A DNA stretch of 5,011 bases, from NCBI GenBank assembly GCA_019419485.1, contig DXZV01000021.1, forward strand, positions 9,771-14,781, read 5' to 3'. Both the position numbers and the translations under genes were made by a program. The notes under the pieces are model-generated. The model was not told where the DNA came from, searched no databases, and saw nothing but the letters and a program-made list of their open reading frames with translations. This document shows positions 1-5,011 of this stretch, in pieces; within the stretch, counting starts at the first letter, position 1; every line of letters starts with the position of its first letter. This stretch comes from Collinsella sp. (GTDB lineage Bacteria > Actinomycetota > Coriobacteriia > Coriobacteriales > Coriobacteriaceae).

Positions 1-94
1 ATCCGGGGTTGGGAACAACGCGGGTCGCATCGGCGCTATCGCCAGCCTGCGCGGAACCGTAGCCGCCCATCACGGTTGTCTTGTCCTGATCCAT
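1..94 (-). CDS. N-terminal fragment of an unrecognised protein, cut by the left edge
   Basis: An ATG at 94-92 opens a frame that stays open for 31 codons to the window edge. It is preceded by a good Shine-Dalgarno sequence (GGAAAGGA, about 8 nt upstream of the ATG), which is the main reason for calling it a gene. The visible peptide begins MDQDKTTVMGGYGSAQ and is small-residue rich, with no signal peptide or membrane segment, so it looks disordered. It holds two D-x-T-x-V motifs, at residues 4-8 (DKTTV) and 22-26 (DATRV). From general knowledge, threonine-containing linkers of this kind occur in actinobacterial Ser/Thr kinase and FHA-domain proteins, but nothing here proves such a function. 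It follows fhs in the same direction, beyond a strong terminator, so it is probably transcribed on its own. The function cannot be assigned from this fragment. Confidence 0.72.
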   Translation of the reverse strand, partial: MDQDKTTVMGGYGSAQAGDSADATRVVPNPG

Positions 95-139
95 GCAACG
101 ATTCCTTTCCGTCGCGCGTGAGCATCAAGTTATCCATGC

Positions 140-145
140 ATTCTA
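140..145 (-). promoter_or_regulatory. Possible -10 element for the left-edge gene
   Basis: On the minus strand TAGAAT lies about 45 nt upstream of the ATG at 94, which would give a leader of roughly 40 nt. It matches TATAAT at four of six positions. No good -35 hexamer stands at the usual spacing. The call rests on this element alone, and on the need for a promoter between the fhs terminator and this gene. Confidence 0.25.
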
Positions 146-210
146 CCCGCGCAAAAGCCTATGATGGGCAGAGCCCGTCGGTATCTACAAGACATGCGCG
201 GGCCTAAGGA

Positions 211-248
211 TAAAAAAGCCCCGCCGGGCCTTGTGGGCACGGCGGGGC
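211..248 (-). terminator. Rho-independent terminator after fhs
   Basis: Read on the minus strand, CGGCGGGGC-complementary arms (248-240 and 226-218) form a perfect 9-bp GC stem. An inner 3-bp extension (238-236 with 230-228) closes a 5-nt loop, after one G/A mismatch. The stem is followed at once by six T residues (217-212). This is a textbook intrinsic terminator starting about 25 nt past the fhs stop codon. It separates fhs from the gene at the left edge. Confidence 0.93.
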
Positions 249-273
249 GGACAAGCAGCTATGGGCAGCAGGC

Positions 274-1941
274 TTAGAACAGGCCGGTGATGTTGCCGTC
301 GTTGTCGACGTCGATGTTCTCGGCCGCAGGGACCTTGGGCAGGCCCGGCATGGTCAGAACACTGCCAGTCAGTGCGACCACAAAGTGGGCACCGGCGGAA
401 ACCTTGAGCTCGCGCACCGTGATGCGGAAGTTCTCGGGAGCGCCCAGGGCCTTGGCGTTGTCGCTAAAGCTGTACTGCGTCTTGGCCACGCACACCGGCA
501 GGTTGCCAAAGCCGTTCTCGCGCAGCTCGGCGAGCTGGCGCTTGGCGGCCGGCGTAAAGTCAACACCGTCGGCGCGGTAGACCTTGGTGGCAATGGCCTC
601 AAGAGCGTCGGCCACATCGGCGCCGTCCTCATAGGCAAACTTGAGCTCGCTCGGCTGCTCAATCAGACGCATGACCTCATCGGCAAGCTCGAGCGCGCCC
701 TCGCCGCCCTTGGCCCAGACCTCGGAAAGCTTAACGTTGACGCCGAGCTTCTGGCACTCGGACTCGATGAGCGCAAGCTCGGCCTCGGTGTCCGTCGGGA
801 AGCGGTTGATGGCGACCACGCAGGGCAGACCATAAACGTTCTGGATGTTGTCGACGTGACGCAGCAGGTTGGGCATGCCGGCCTTGAGTGCCTCGAGGTT
901 CTCCTCGTTGAGGTCGGCCTTGGCGACGCCACCGTTGTACTTCAGCGCACGAGCGGTCGCGACGACCACGACGGCGCTGGGGCGAACGCCCGTCATACGG
1001 CACTTGATGTCGAGGAACTTCTCGGCACCCAGATCGGCACCGAAGCCGGCCTCGGTAATGGCAACATCGCCAAAGCGCATCGCCATACGCGTGGCCATGA
1101 TAGAGTTGCAGCCGTGGGCGATGTTGGCGAAGGGACCGCCGTGGACAAACGCGGGCGTGCCCTCGAGCGTTTGCACCAGGTTGGGCTTGAGCGCGTCCTT
1201 AAGCAACGCGGCCATGGCACCCTGGGCCTTAAGGTCGCGGGCACGGACGGGCTCGCCGGCAAAGCTGTAGCCGACGACGATCTCGCCCAGGCGCTCCTTG
1301 AGGTCGCTGATGCTCGTAGACAGGCACAGGATTGCCATGACCTCGGAGGCGACGGTGATATCGAAGCCGTCCTCGCGCGGCACGCCCTGGGCCTTACCGC
1401 CAATACCGTCGATGACGTGGCGCAGCTGACGGTCGTTCATATCGACGACGCGCTTCCAAGTGATGCGTTTAACGTCGATGCCAAGCTGGTTGCCCTGCTG
1501 GATGTGGTTATCAAGCATGGCGGCCAGCAGGTTGTTGGCAGCACCGATGGCATGGAAGTCGCCGGTAAAGTGCAGGTTGATATCCTCCATGGGGATCACC
1601 TGAGCCCAGCCGCCGCCGGCAGCACCGCCCTTAACACCAAAGACGGGGCCGAGCGAAGGCTCGCGCAGGGCCACGGCACTCTTGACGCCGCGACGACGCA
1701 GGCCATCGGCCAGACCGATGGTCGTGGTGGTCTTGCCCTCGCCCGCAGGCGTTGGGTTGATAGCGGTCACGAGGACGAGCTTGGCCTGGTGATCGGTCGG
1801 CTCGTTGAGCAGTGAATAGTCGACCTTAGCCTTGTCGAAGCCGTACGGAATAAGGTGCTTAACGTCGACGCCGGCGTTCTTGGCCACCTCGGTAATAGGC
1901 AGCGGCGTGACAGAACGTGCGATTTCGATGTCAGTAGGCAT
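274..1941 (-). CDS. fhs: Formate--tetrahydrofolate ligase (10-formyl-THF synthetase)
   Basis: This cytoplasmic enzyme (EC 6.3.4.3) joins formate to tetrahydrofolate using ATP, giving 10-formyl-THF for purine and formyl-methionine synthesis. The protein is 555 residues, the usual family length of about 555-560. Visible motifs are the ATP-binding loop [11 protein letters not shown] (residues 64-74), the family signature [19 protein letters not shown] (93-111) and the second signature [11 protein letters not shown] (328-338). The ATG at 1941 is chosen because AAAGGA lies 6 nt upstream and the protein then begins [10 protein letters not shown] as in homologues. An upstream in-frame ATG at 2001 would add 20 atypical residues and lies upstream of the likely promoter. 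All recognisable parts are intact, with no frameshift. It lies 146 bp after ruvB and ends at a strong terminator. Besides biosynthesis, fhs can serve formate assimilation or ATP recovery from 10-formyl-THF; the window gives no evidence for an acetogenic pathway. Confidence 0.97.
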   Translation of the reverse strand: MPTDIEIARSVTPLPITEVAKNAGVDVKHLIPYGFDKAKVDYSLLNEPTDHQAKLVLVTAINPTPAGEGKTTTTIGLADGLRRRGVKSAVALREPSLGPVFGVKGGAAGGGWAQVIPMEDINLHFTGDFHAIGAANNLLAAMLDNHIQQGNQLGIDVKRITWKRVVDMNDRQLRHVIDGIGGKAQGVPREDGFDITVASEVMAILCLSTSISDLKERLGEIVVGYSFAGEPVRARDLKAQGAMAALLKDALKPNLVQTLEGTPAFVHGGPFANIAHGCNSIMATRMAMRFGDVAITEAGFGADLGAEKFLDIKCRMTGVRPSAVVVVATARALKYNGGVAKADLNEENLEALKAGMPNLLRHVDNIQNVYGLPCVVAINRFPTDTEAELALIESECQKLGVNVKLSEVWAKGGEGALELADEVMRLIEQPSELKFAYEDGADVADALEAIATKVYRADGVDFTPAAKRQLAELRENGFGNLPVCVAKTQYSFSDNAKALGAPENFRITVRELKVSAGAHFVVALTGSVLTMPGLPKVPAAENIDVDNDGNITGLF

Positions 1942-1981
1942 GGGCGGTCCTTTCGTTACCGAATGAGAAAAAGACCAATTC

Positions 1982-2008
1982 AGCATAGCACGGGCGCGCA
2001 ATAGTAAA
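1982..2008 (-). promoter_or_regulatory. Possible fhs promoter (extended -10)
   Basis: On the minus strand TGCTATGCT forms an extended -10 element (TATGCT at 1987-1982, with TG one base ahead). A TTTACT hexamer (2008-2003) lies 15 bp upstream as a weak -35, closer than the ideal spacing. The predicted leader is about 35 nt and ends in the AAAGGA ribosome binding site. The rest of the ruvB-fhs gap (2009-2087) shows no hairpin with a T-run, so readthrough from ruvB is also possible. No riboswitch-sized leader fits between this promoter and the start codon. Confidence 0.4.
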
Positions 2009-2087
2009 ACACCCGTAACCGATGAATGGCGATATGTTTATCCAATGCTCAGCGATAGCCTACAGACTAGCCAAAACAAACCCGACT

Positions 2088-3155
2088 CTAAACGGCTGGC
2101 TCGATACCCAAATGCTCAAAGGTGCGAAGCGTTGCCTGACGGCCCTGCGGCGTACGAATCATCAACCCGCACTGCAGCAAATAGGGCTCATAGACATCCT
2201 CGAGCGTGCCCGGGTCCTCGCCCACCGCGCTGGCAAGGGTCGTAAGTCCCACGGCACGACCGGAGAACGTCTTGGCAAGCGTCTCCAAGATACGAATATC
2301 CATCCAGTCCAGGCCGAGCTCGTCGATCTCGAAGAACTCGAGCGCCTGGCGACAGATATCGAGCTCGATGGGACCGTTGCCGCGCACCTGTGCGTAATCG
2401 CGCACGCGCTTGAGCAGGCGGTTGGCAAGACGCGGCGTGCCGCGCGAACGCGAGCCGATCTCAAGTGCACTGGGATGGTCGATCGCCACGCCCAGAATAG
2501 TTGCCGAGCGCGTCACAATCTGCGCGAGCTCTTCGACCGTGTAGTAATCCAGGCGATATGAAATGCCAAAGCGGTCGCGCAACGGGCCGGTCAACATGCC
2601 TGAGCGGGTCGTTGCTGCTACCAGCGTAAACTTGGGGATATCCAGGCGAATCGAGCGCGCCGCCGGACCCTTGCCAATCACGATATCGAGGGCAAAGTCC
2701 TCCATCGCGGGGTACAGGACTTCCTCGACCGAACGGTTGAGGCGGTGGATCTCGTCGATAAACAGCACATCACCCGGCTGCAAGTTGGTAAGGATGGCCG
2801 CCAGGTCGCCCGTACGCGCGATGGCCGGGCCACTCGTCGTTTTTATCTGAGCGCCCAACTCGTTGGCGATTACGGTGGCCAGCGTGGTCTTGCCCAGGCC
2901 CGGAGGACCCGAGAAGATCACGTGGTCGAGCGTCTCCCCACGGCTCTGCGCCGCTTCGATCAACACGCGCAGGCTCTGCTTGATATGCTCCTGGCCGCAG
3001 TAATCGTCCAGGCGCTGGGGGCGCAAAGTGCGATCGACATCGAGGTCCTCGGCCGTCAGCTCCGAGCCCACCATGCGCTCGCCGTGCGCCATGGATGCCG
3101 CCGGCGAGTTGCCGGGCGTCGCCCACAGGTCCTGAGAGTCATCGGCTTCCCACAT
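2088..3155 (-). CDS. ruvB: Holliday junction branch-migration ATPase RuvB
   Basis: RuvB is the hexameric AAA+ motor that, loaded by RuvA, pumps DNA through a Holliday junction during recombinational repair. With the ATG at 3155 the protein has 355 residues, slightly long for the family (about 335-350). Visible are Walker [10 protein letters not shown] (83-91), Walker B LFIDEIH (131-137), the sensor 1 stretch TLVAATTR (177-184), the arginine-finger segment GPLRDRF (190-196) and a sensor 2 [10 protein letters not shown] stretch. A C-terminal winged-helix DNA-binding domain ends with the IRTPQGR motif. The extra length is an acidic N-terminal extension of about 45 residues before [12 protein letters not shown]. 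The ATG shares its A with the ruvA TGA stop (TGATG), exactly as at the ruvC-ruvA junction. A GTG at 3158 is the alternative and adds one residue. No clear terminator follows the TAG stop. Confidence 0.97.
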   Translation of the reverse strand: MWEADDSQDLWATPGNSPAASMAHGERMVGSELTAEDLDVDRTLRPQRLDDYCGQEHIKQSLRVLIEAAQSRGETLDHVIFSGPPGLGKTTLATVIANELGAQIKTTSGPAIARTGDLAAILTNLQPGDVLFIDEIHRLNRSVEEVLYPAMEDFALDIVIGKGPAARSIRLDIPKFTLVAATTRSGMLTGPLRDRFGISYRLDYYTVEELAQIVTRSATILGVAIDHPSALEIGSRSRGTPRLANRLLKRVRDYAQVRGNGPIELDICRQALEFFEIDELGLDWMDIRILETLAKTFSGRAVGLTTLASAVGEDPGTLEDVYEPYLLQCGLMIRTPQGRQATLRTFEHLGIEPAV

Positions 3156-3775
3156 CACGCATCCATTCCGAGTCGCTTAAGCGCCGCGCCGAGCAAATCC
3201 TCGACACGCATATCCTGCCCATCATACCCGCTCAGAGCGACATCGGTCTCCTGCGGGCTAAAGCCCATGGAAAGGAGTGCCGCACGGGCGTCATCGATCG
3301 CCGAAGGAGCGGCGGCGGGCACGGGCATCGCAACCTGACCGGGGATCGCATCGACCGGCACAAAGCCCTTGTCCTTGGCAAAGGTGCTCTTGAGCTCCAA
3401 GATGAGGCGCTGGGCGGTCTTTTTGCCCACGCCGGGCACCTTGGCCATGCCCTTGTCGTCCTCGGCCATCACCAGGGAATACAGCTGTCCCACGGTATAG
3501 GTGGAAAGTACGGCGAGCGCCAAGCGCGGGCCAACGCCCGAGACGGACACAAGCCGGTCGAACATCGTGCGCTCATCCTTAGAGGAAAAACCGAAAAGTG
3601 TCATAGCGTCCTCGCGCACCTGCATACGGGTATAGAGGCGCACCTCACCGCCGGGCGTAGGCAGCGTGGCCGCAGTGCCGCCAGAAATGCCGAGTTCAAA
3701 GCCAACGCCCGACACGTCGACGACAGCAGAGCTCATCGTGGCCTCGACAAGCGTTCCGTGGAGCTGGGAAATCAT
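3155..3775 (-). CDS. ruvA: Holliday junction DNA-binding protein RuvA
   Basis: RuvA forms tetramers that hold the four-way junction in a flat, open state and recruit RuvB rings. The 206 residues match the normal family size. Domain I (about 1-63) begins MISQLHGTL and carries the acidic-pin pair E55-D56, the same numbering as in the E. coli protein, followed by LFGF. Domain II holds two helix-hairpin-helix motifs, [14 protein letters not shown] (78-91) and [16 protein letters not shown] (113-128). A Pro/Ala-rich linker (about 139-158) leads to the RuvB-binding domain III (about 159-206), which contains [10 protein letters not shown]. The ATG overlaps the ruvC stop by one base (TGATG). An AGAGAGGAA ribosome binding site inside the end of ruvC (3794-3786) lies 10 nt upstream and supports this start over longer in-frame extensions into ruvC. 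The gene is intact. Confidence 0.97.
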   Translation of the reverse strand: MISQLHGTLVEATMSSAVVDVSGVGFELGISGGTAATLPTPGGEVRLYTRMQVREDAMTLFGFSSKDERTMFDRLVSVSGVGPRLALAVLSTYTVGQLYSLVMAEDDKGMAKVPGVGKKTAQRLILELKSTFAKDKGFVPVDAIPGQVAMPVPAAAPSAIDDARAALLSMGFSPQETDVALSGYDGQDMRVEDLLGAALKRLGMDA

Positions 3776-4296
3776 CAGTATCCGGTTCCTCTCTGTTGAT
3801 AGAACTCGCCACCGGTGAGGGCGCGGGTGCGGCTGAGGTTTACGTGGCAGATGGCGCAAGCCAGGGCATCGGCGGCATGGTCGGGATGAGGGTCGTGGTC
3901 GAGCTGCGTGAGCGTGCGCACCATGTAGGCGACCTGCCGCTTGTCCGCGGCGCCGGTACCCACCACAGCCTGCTTGATCTGCATAGGCGTGTACTCGCCG
4001 ATCTCGAGCGCGCACTCCGAAAGCGCCACGAGCGCGGCACCGCGGGCATGTGCCGTGGGGATTGCCGAGCGGACATTAGCGCCAAAGTAGATGCTCTCAA
4101 TAGCAGCAGTATCGGGTCGATAACGCTCCACGACGCCCTTGAGGTCGCGGGCGATATGCGACAGGCGCACCGCGAGCGGACTACCCGCGCTGGTCTCGAT
4201 ACAACCGTAGGCACGGCAGCGAACCTCGCCGCGCCGCTCCTCGATAATCCCCCAACCCGTATGGGCCAAACCGGGGTCGATACCCAAAATGACCAA
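3775..4296 (-). CDS. ruvC: Crossover junction endodeoxyribonuclease RuvC
   Basis: RuvC is the dimeric, metal-dependent resolvase that nicks opposite strands of a Holliday junction, working with RuvAB. The protein has 173 residues, the standard length. It starts VILGIDPGLAHTGWG, and the RNase-H-like catalytic set is complete: D7, E67 (in AAIESIYFG), H140 and D143 (in PDHAADALA). His at the third position replaces the Asp of the E. coli enzyme; the Thermus enzyme is known to use His here, so this is normal variation. The start is an unusual TTG at 4296. It is supported by a strong GAGGGGAGG ribosome binding site 5 nt upstream (4310-4302) and by an in-frame TGA at 4314-4312 that rules out a longer protein. 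It is first in the ruvC-ruvA-ruvB cluster, downstream of an SOS-box-like site. Confidence 0.97.
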   Translation of the reverse strand: MVILGIDPGLAHTGWGIIEERRGEVRCRAYGCIETSAGSPLAVRLSHIARDLKGVVERYRPDTAAIESIYFGANVRSAIPTAHARGAALVALSECALEIGEYTPMQIKQAVVGTGAADKRQVAYMVRTLTQLDHDPHPDHAADALACAICHVNLSRTRALTGGEFYQQRGTGY

Positions 4297-4333
4297 GCCA
4301 ACCTCCCCTCGTCACAAGTACAGCACAAGGCAA

Positions 4334-4384
4334 GGCCCCGAGCATCATTCACGAACGTCTGTTCTAGAATAACACAACGGGGCC
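4334..4384. repeat. 51-bp imperfect inverted repeat enclosing the LexA-like box
   Basis: GGCCCCG at 4334-4340 and its perfect complement CGGGGCC at 4378-4384 form 7-bp arms separated by 37 bp. Their midpoint (4359) nearly coincides with the centre of the GAAC-N4-GTTC site (4358.5). An inner dyad, ATTC-NN-GAAC-N4-GTTC-NN-GAAT (4347-4370), shares that centre. On the minus strand the distal arm is followed by TTGCCTTGT, not a clean T-run, so a terminator for the upstream gene is possible but weak. Confidence 0.6.
4352..4365 (-). promoter_or_regulatory. LexA (SOS) box-like operator upstream of ruvCAB
   Basis: The plus strand reads CGAACGTCTGTTCT, a perfect GAAC-N4-GTTC core (4353-4364). It fits the LexA operator of Bacillus and actinobacteria (CGAAC-N4-GTTCG) except for the last base. 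It ends 56 bp upstream of the ruvC TTG start, a sensible operator position. A TATTCT sequence on the minus strand (4371-4366), directly beside the box, could be a -10 element, but I find no good -35 partner. ruv genes belong to the SOS regulon in several bacteria, so damage-inducible control is a natural inference; the binding itself is not shown here. Confidence 0.7.
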
Positions 4385-4433
4385 AAGATGCTTAGTTGAA
4401 GTGTCGGGGTTGGAAGCGAATCCTATCCCATAG

Positions 4434-5011
4434 TTAGTTTTGAGAGAAAAAGGGAAACTGCCTCGGATCCACCGGCGGATGCGGCATCGGGCCACCCTGG
4501 GGCCCACCCTGCGGGCCACCCTGGCCGCCCATCATCTTATCGATGGCGTCCTGGACCTCGCCCTCAAACTTCTTCATACCCTCGTGCAGGCGGCGCTGGC
4601 CGTCCTCGGAGCGCAGCTCCTCCATCTGCTCGGGCGAAATACCCAGTAGCTCGCCCAGCACGCCCATCATCTCGTTTCGCACGCGCTCGCTCGTATCCTC
4701 GTCAGCAAAACGGCGCACCTCGGCGCGCGCCAGCGAATCGACCGTCATACGCTCCTTGCCGTTAAGCCCCAGGTCGGACCACGCGAGCATGTACGGCCAG
4801 GCGCGCTCGACAAACGAACGGGCTGAGACGATCGACGCCGTCGGCAGCATGCGGCGGGCGGCCTCGCCCTGACGCACAAGCATCAGCAGCAGCGAGCAGG
4901 CCTCAGGCTTGCCAGCGGCCATCGGGATGTCGTCGAAAGATCGATTGCGGTCCACGTGCGCCTCGAGCGCGCCATCGACCTCGACCTGTGTGGCGTCAGC
5001 CTTCTCGAGCG
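4434..5011 (-). CDS. Unrecognised protein with Gln-Gly-Gly-Pro tail, 5' end beyond the window
   Basis: The frame is open from the right edge to a TAA at 4436-4434, giving at least 191 residues. A GTG at 4955 with GAGG 5 nt ahead could start a 173-residue protein. The 18 codons upstream stay open with similar composition, so I treat the gene as truncated by the edge. I recognise no family. The visible part is mostly charged and predicted helical, with a moderately hydrophobic stretch (SLLLMLV) and a SFVERAWPYMLAWSDLGL segment. An acidic, Met-rich helical region (about EMMGVLGELLGISPEQMEEL to DAIDKMMG) follows, then three QGGP repeats and a Pro/Phe-rich end, QFPFFSQN. There is no clear membrane segment or catalytic motif. 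It lies 137 bp before ruvC in the same direction. A regulatory or scaffold role would be guesswork. Confidence 0.85.
   Translation of the reverse strand, partial: LEKADATQVEVDGALEAHVDRNRSFDDIPMAAGKPEACSLLLMLVRQGEAARRMLPTASIVSARSFVERAWPYMLAWSDLGLNGKERMTVDSLARAEVRRFADEDTSERVRNEMMGVLGELLGISPEQMEELRSEDGQRRLHEGMKKFEGEVQDAIDKMMGGQGGPQGGPQGGPMPHPPVDPRQFPFFSQN
4488..4523 (-). repeat. Three tandem 12-bp units encoding QGGP
   Basis: Three adjacent 12-bp units (cgggccaccctg on the plus strand, the middle one differing at one position) encode QGGP-QGGP-QGGP in frame near the C terminus of the right-edge gene. In-frame repeats of this kind may expand or contract between strains without breaking the frame. 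They encode a flexible, low-complexity linker or tail. Confidence 0.85.

Noticed and set aside
385..1815. Long open frame of 476 codons on the plus strand opposite fhs
   Set aside because: It is the antisense shadow of the high-GC fhs coding frame. It has no family motif and low-complexity Leu/Gly/Val/Asp composition, while fhs itself is certain.
1942..2000. Possible ZTP or THF riboswitch ahead of fhs
   Set aside because: fhs genes are known ZTP-riboswitch targets, but the leader after the likely promoter is only about 35 nt and lacks the conserved CCGCCUGGGC-like core; the ACCGCCC just before the ATG is only a partial resemblance.
1990..2016. ACGGG...CCCGT inverted repeat over the possible fhs promoter
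   Set aside because: The arms are only 5 bp with a 17-bp spacer, which is easily expected by chance in GC-rich DNA; not enough to call an operator.
2022..3338. Several plus-strand open frames opposite ruvB and ruvA
   Set aside because: They are shadows of strongly conserved minus-strand genes; their translations show no recognisable domain and they lack credible ribosome binding sites.
4138..4145. His in place of Asp in the RuvC catalytic set as a sign of inactivity
   Set aside because: The approximate site is residue 140 (codon near 3877-3879; the coordinates given here are only indicative of ruvC). Active RuvC enzymes such as that of Thermus carry His at this position, so the enzyme is expected to be functional.
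3796..4395. Plus-strand open frame of 199 codons opposite ruvC, running through the LexA-like site
   Set aside because: It overlaps the certain ruvC gene and its operator region, and has no motif or ribosome binding site of note.
4420..4433. CTAT-ccc-ATAG mini dyad just after the right-edge gene's stop
   Set aside because: A 4-bp AT-rich stem with a 3-nt loop and no T-run is not a terminator.

Overview
The window is GC-rich, compact bacterial chromosome, and every supported gene lies on the minus strand, so it reads from right to left. The gene content (ruvC-ruvA-ruvB followed by fhs), the high GC, a Gram-positive/actinobacterial-type LexA operator and the protein sequences suggest a high-GC Gram-positive. 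My best guess is the Coriobacteriia, for example a Collinsella-like gut actinobacterium. That placement is inference from sequence style, not from any search.

Layout in transcription order: (1) an unrecognised gene, cut by the right edge, occupies 5011-4434 and ends in a Gly/Pro/Gln-rich tail. (2) An intergenic stretch of about 137 bp (4433-4297) holds a GAAC-N4-GTTC LexA/SOS-box-like operator, centred within a 51-bp inverted repeat. (3) The ruvCAB cluster (4296-2088) encodes the whole Holliday-junction branch-migration and resolution machine. Its three genes are joined by 1-nt stop/start overlaps. (4) A gap of about 146 bp (2087-1942) shows no convincing terminator for ruvB but has a possible promoter for the next gene. 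(5) fhs (1941-274) encodes formate--tetrahydrofolate ligase and ends at a strong intrinsic terminator (248-211). (6) The first 31 codons of another minus-strand gene (94-1) run off the left edge. They have a good ribosome binding site and a low-complexity, Thr-containing N terminus.

Functionally, RuvA and RuvB bind and drive migration of four-way DNA junctions, and RuvC cuts them. The SOS-like operator suggests that the cluster is induced by DNA damage. fhs is a one-carbon metabolism gene that makes 10-formyl-tetrahydrofolate, and it looks like a separate unit that merely follows ruvB. This is mainly an ordinary housekeeping region: I see no mobile element, CRISPR array, RNA gene or clearly new system. 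The points most worth a second look are the nested dyad with its LexA-like box, the unrecognised gene upstream of ruvC, and the truncated gene at the left edge.
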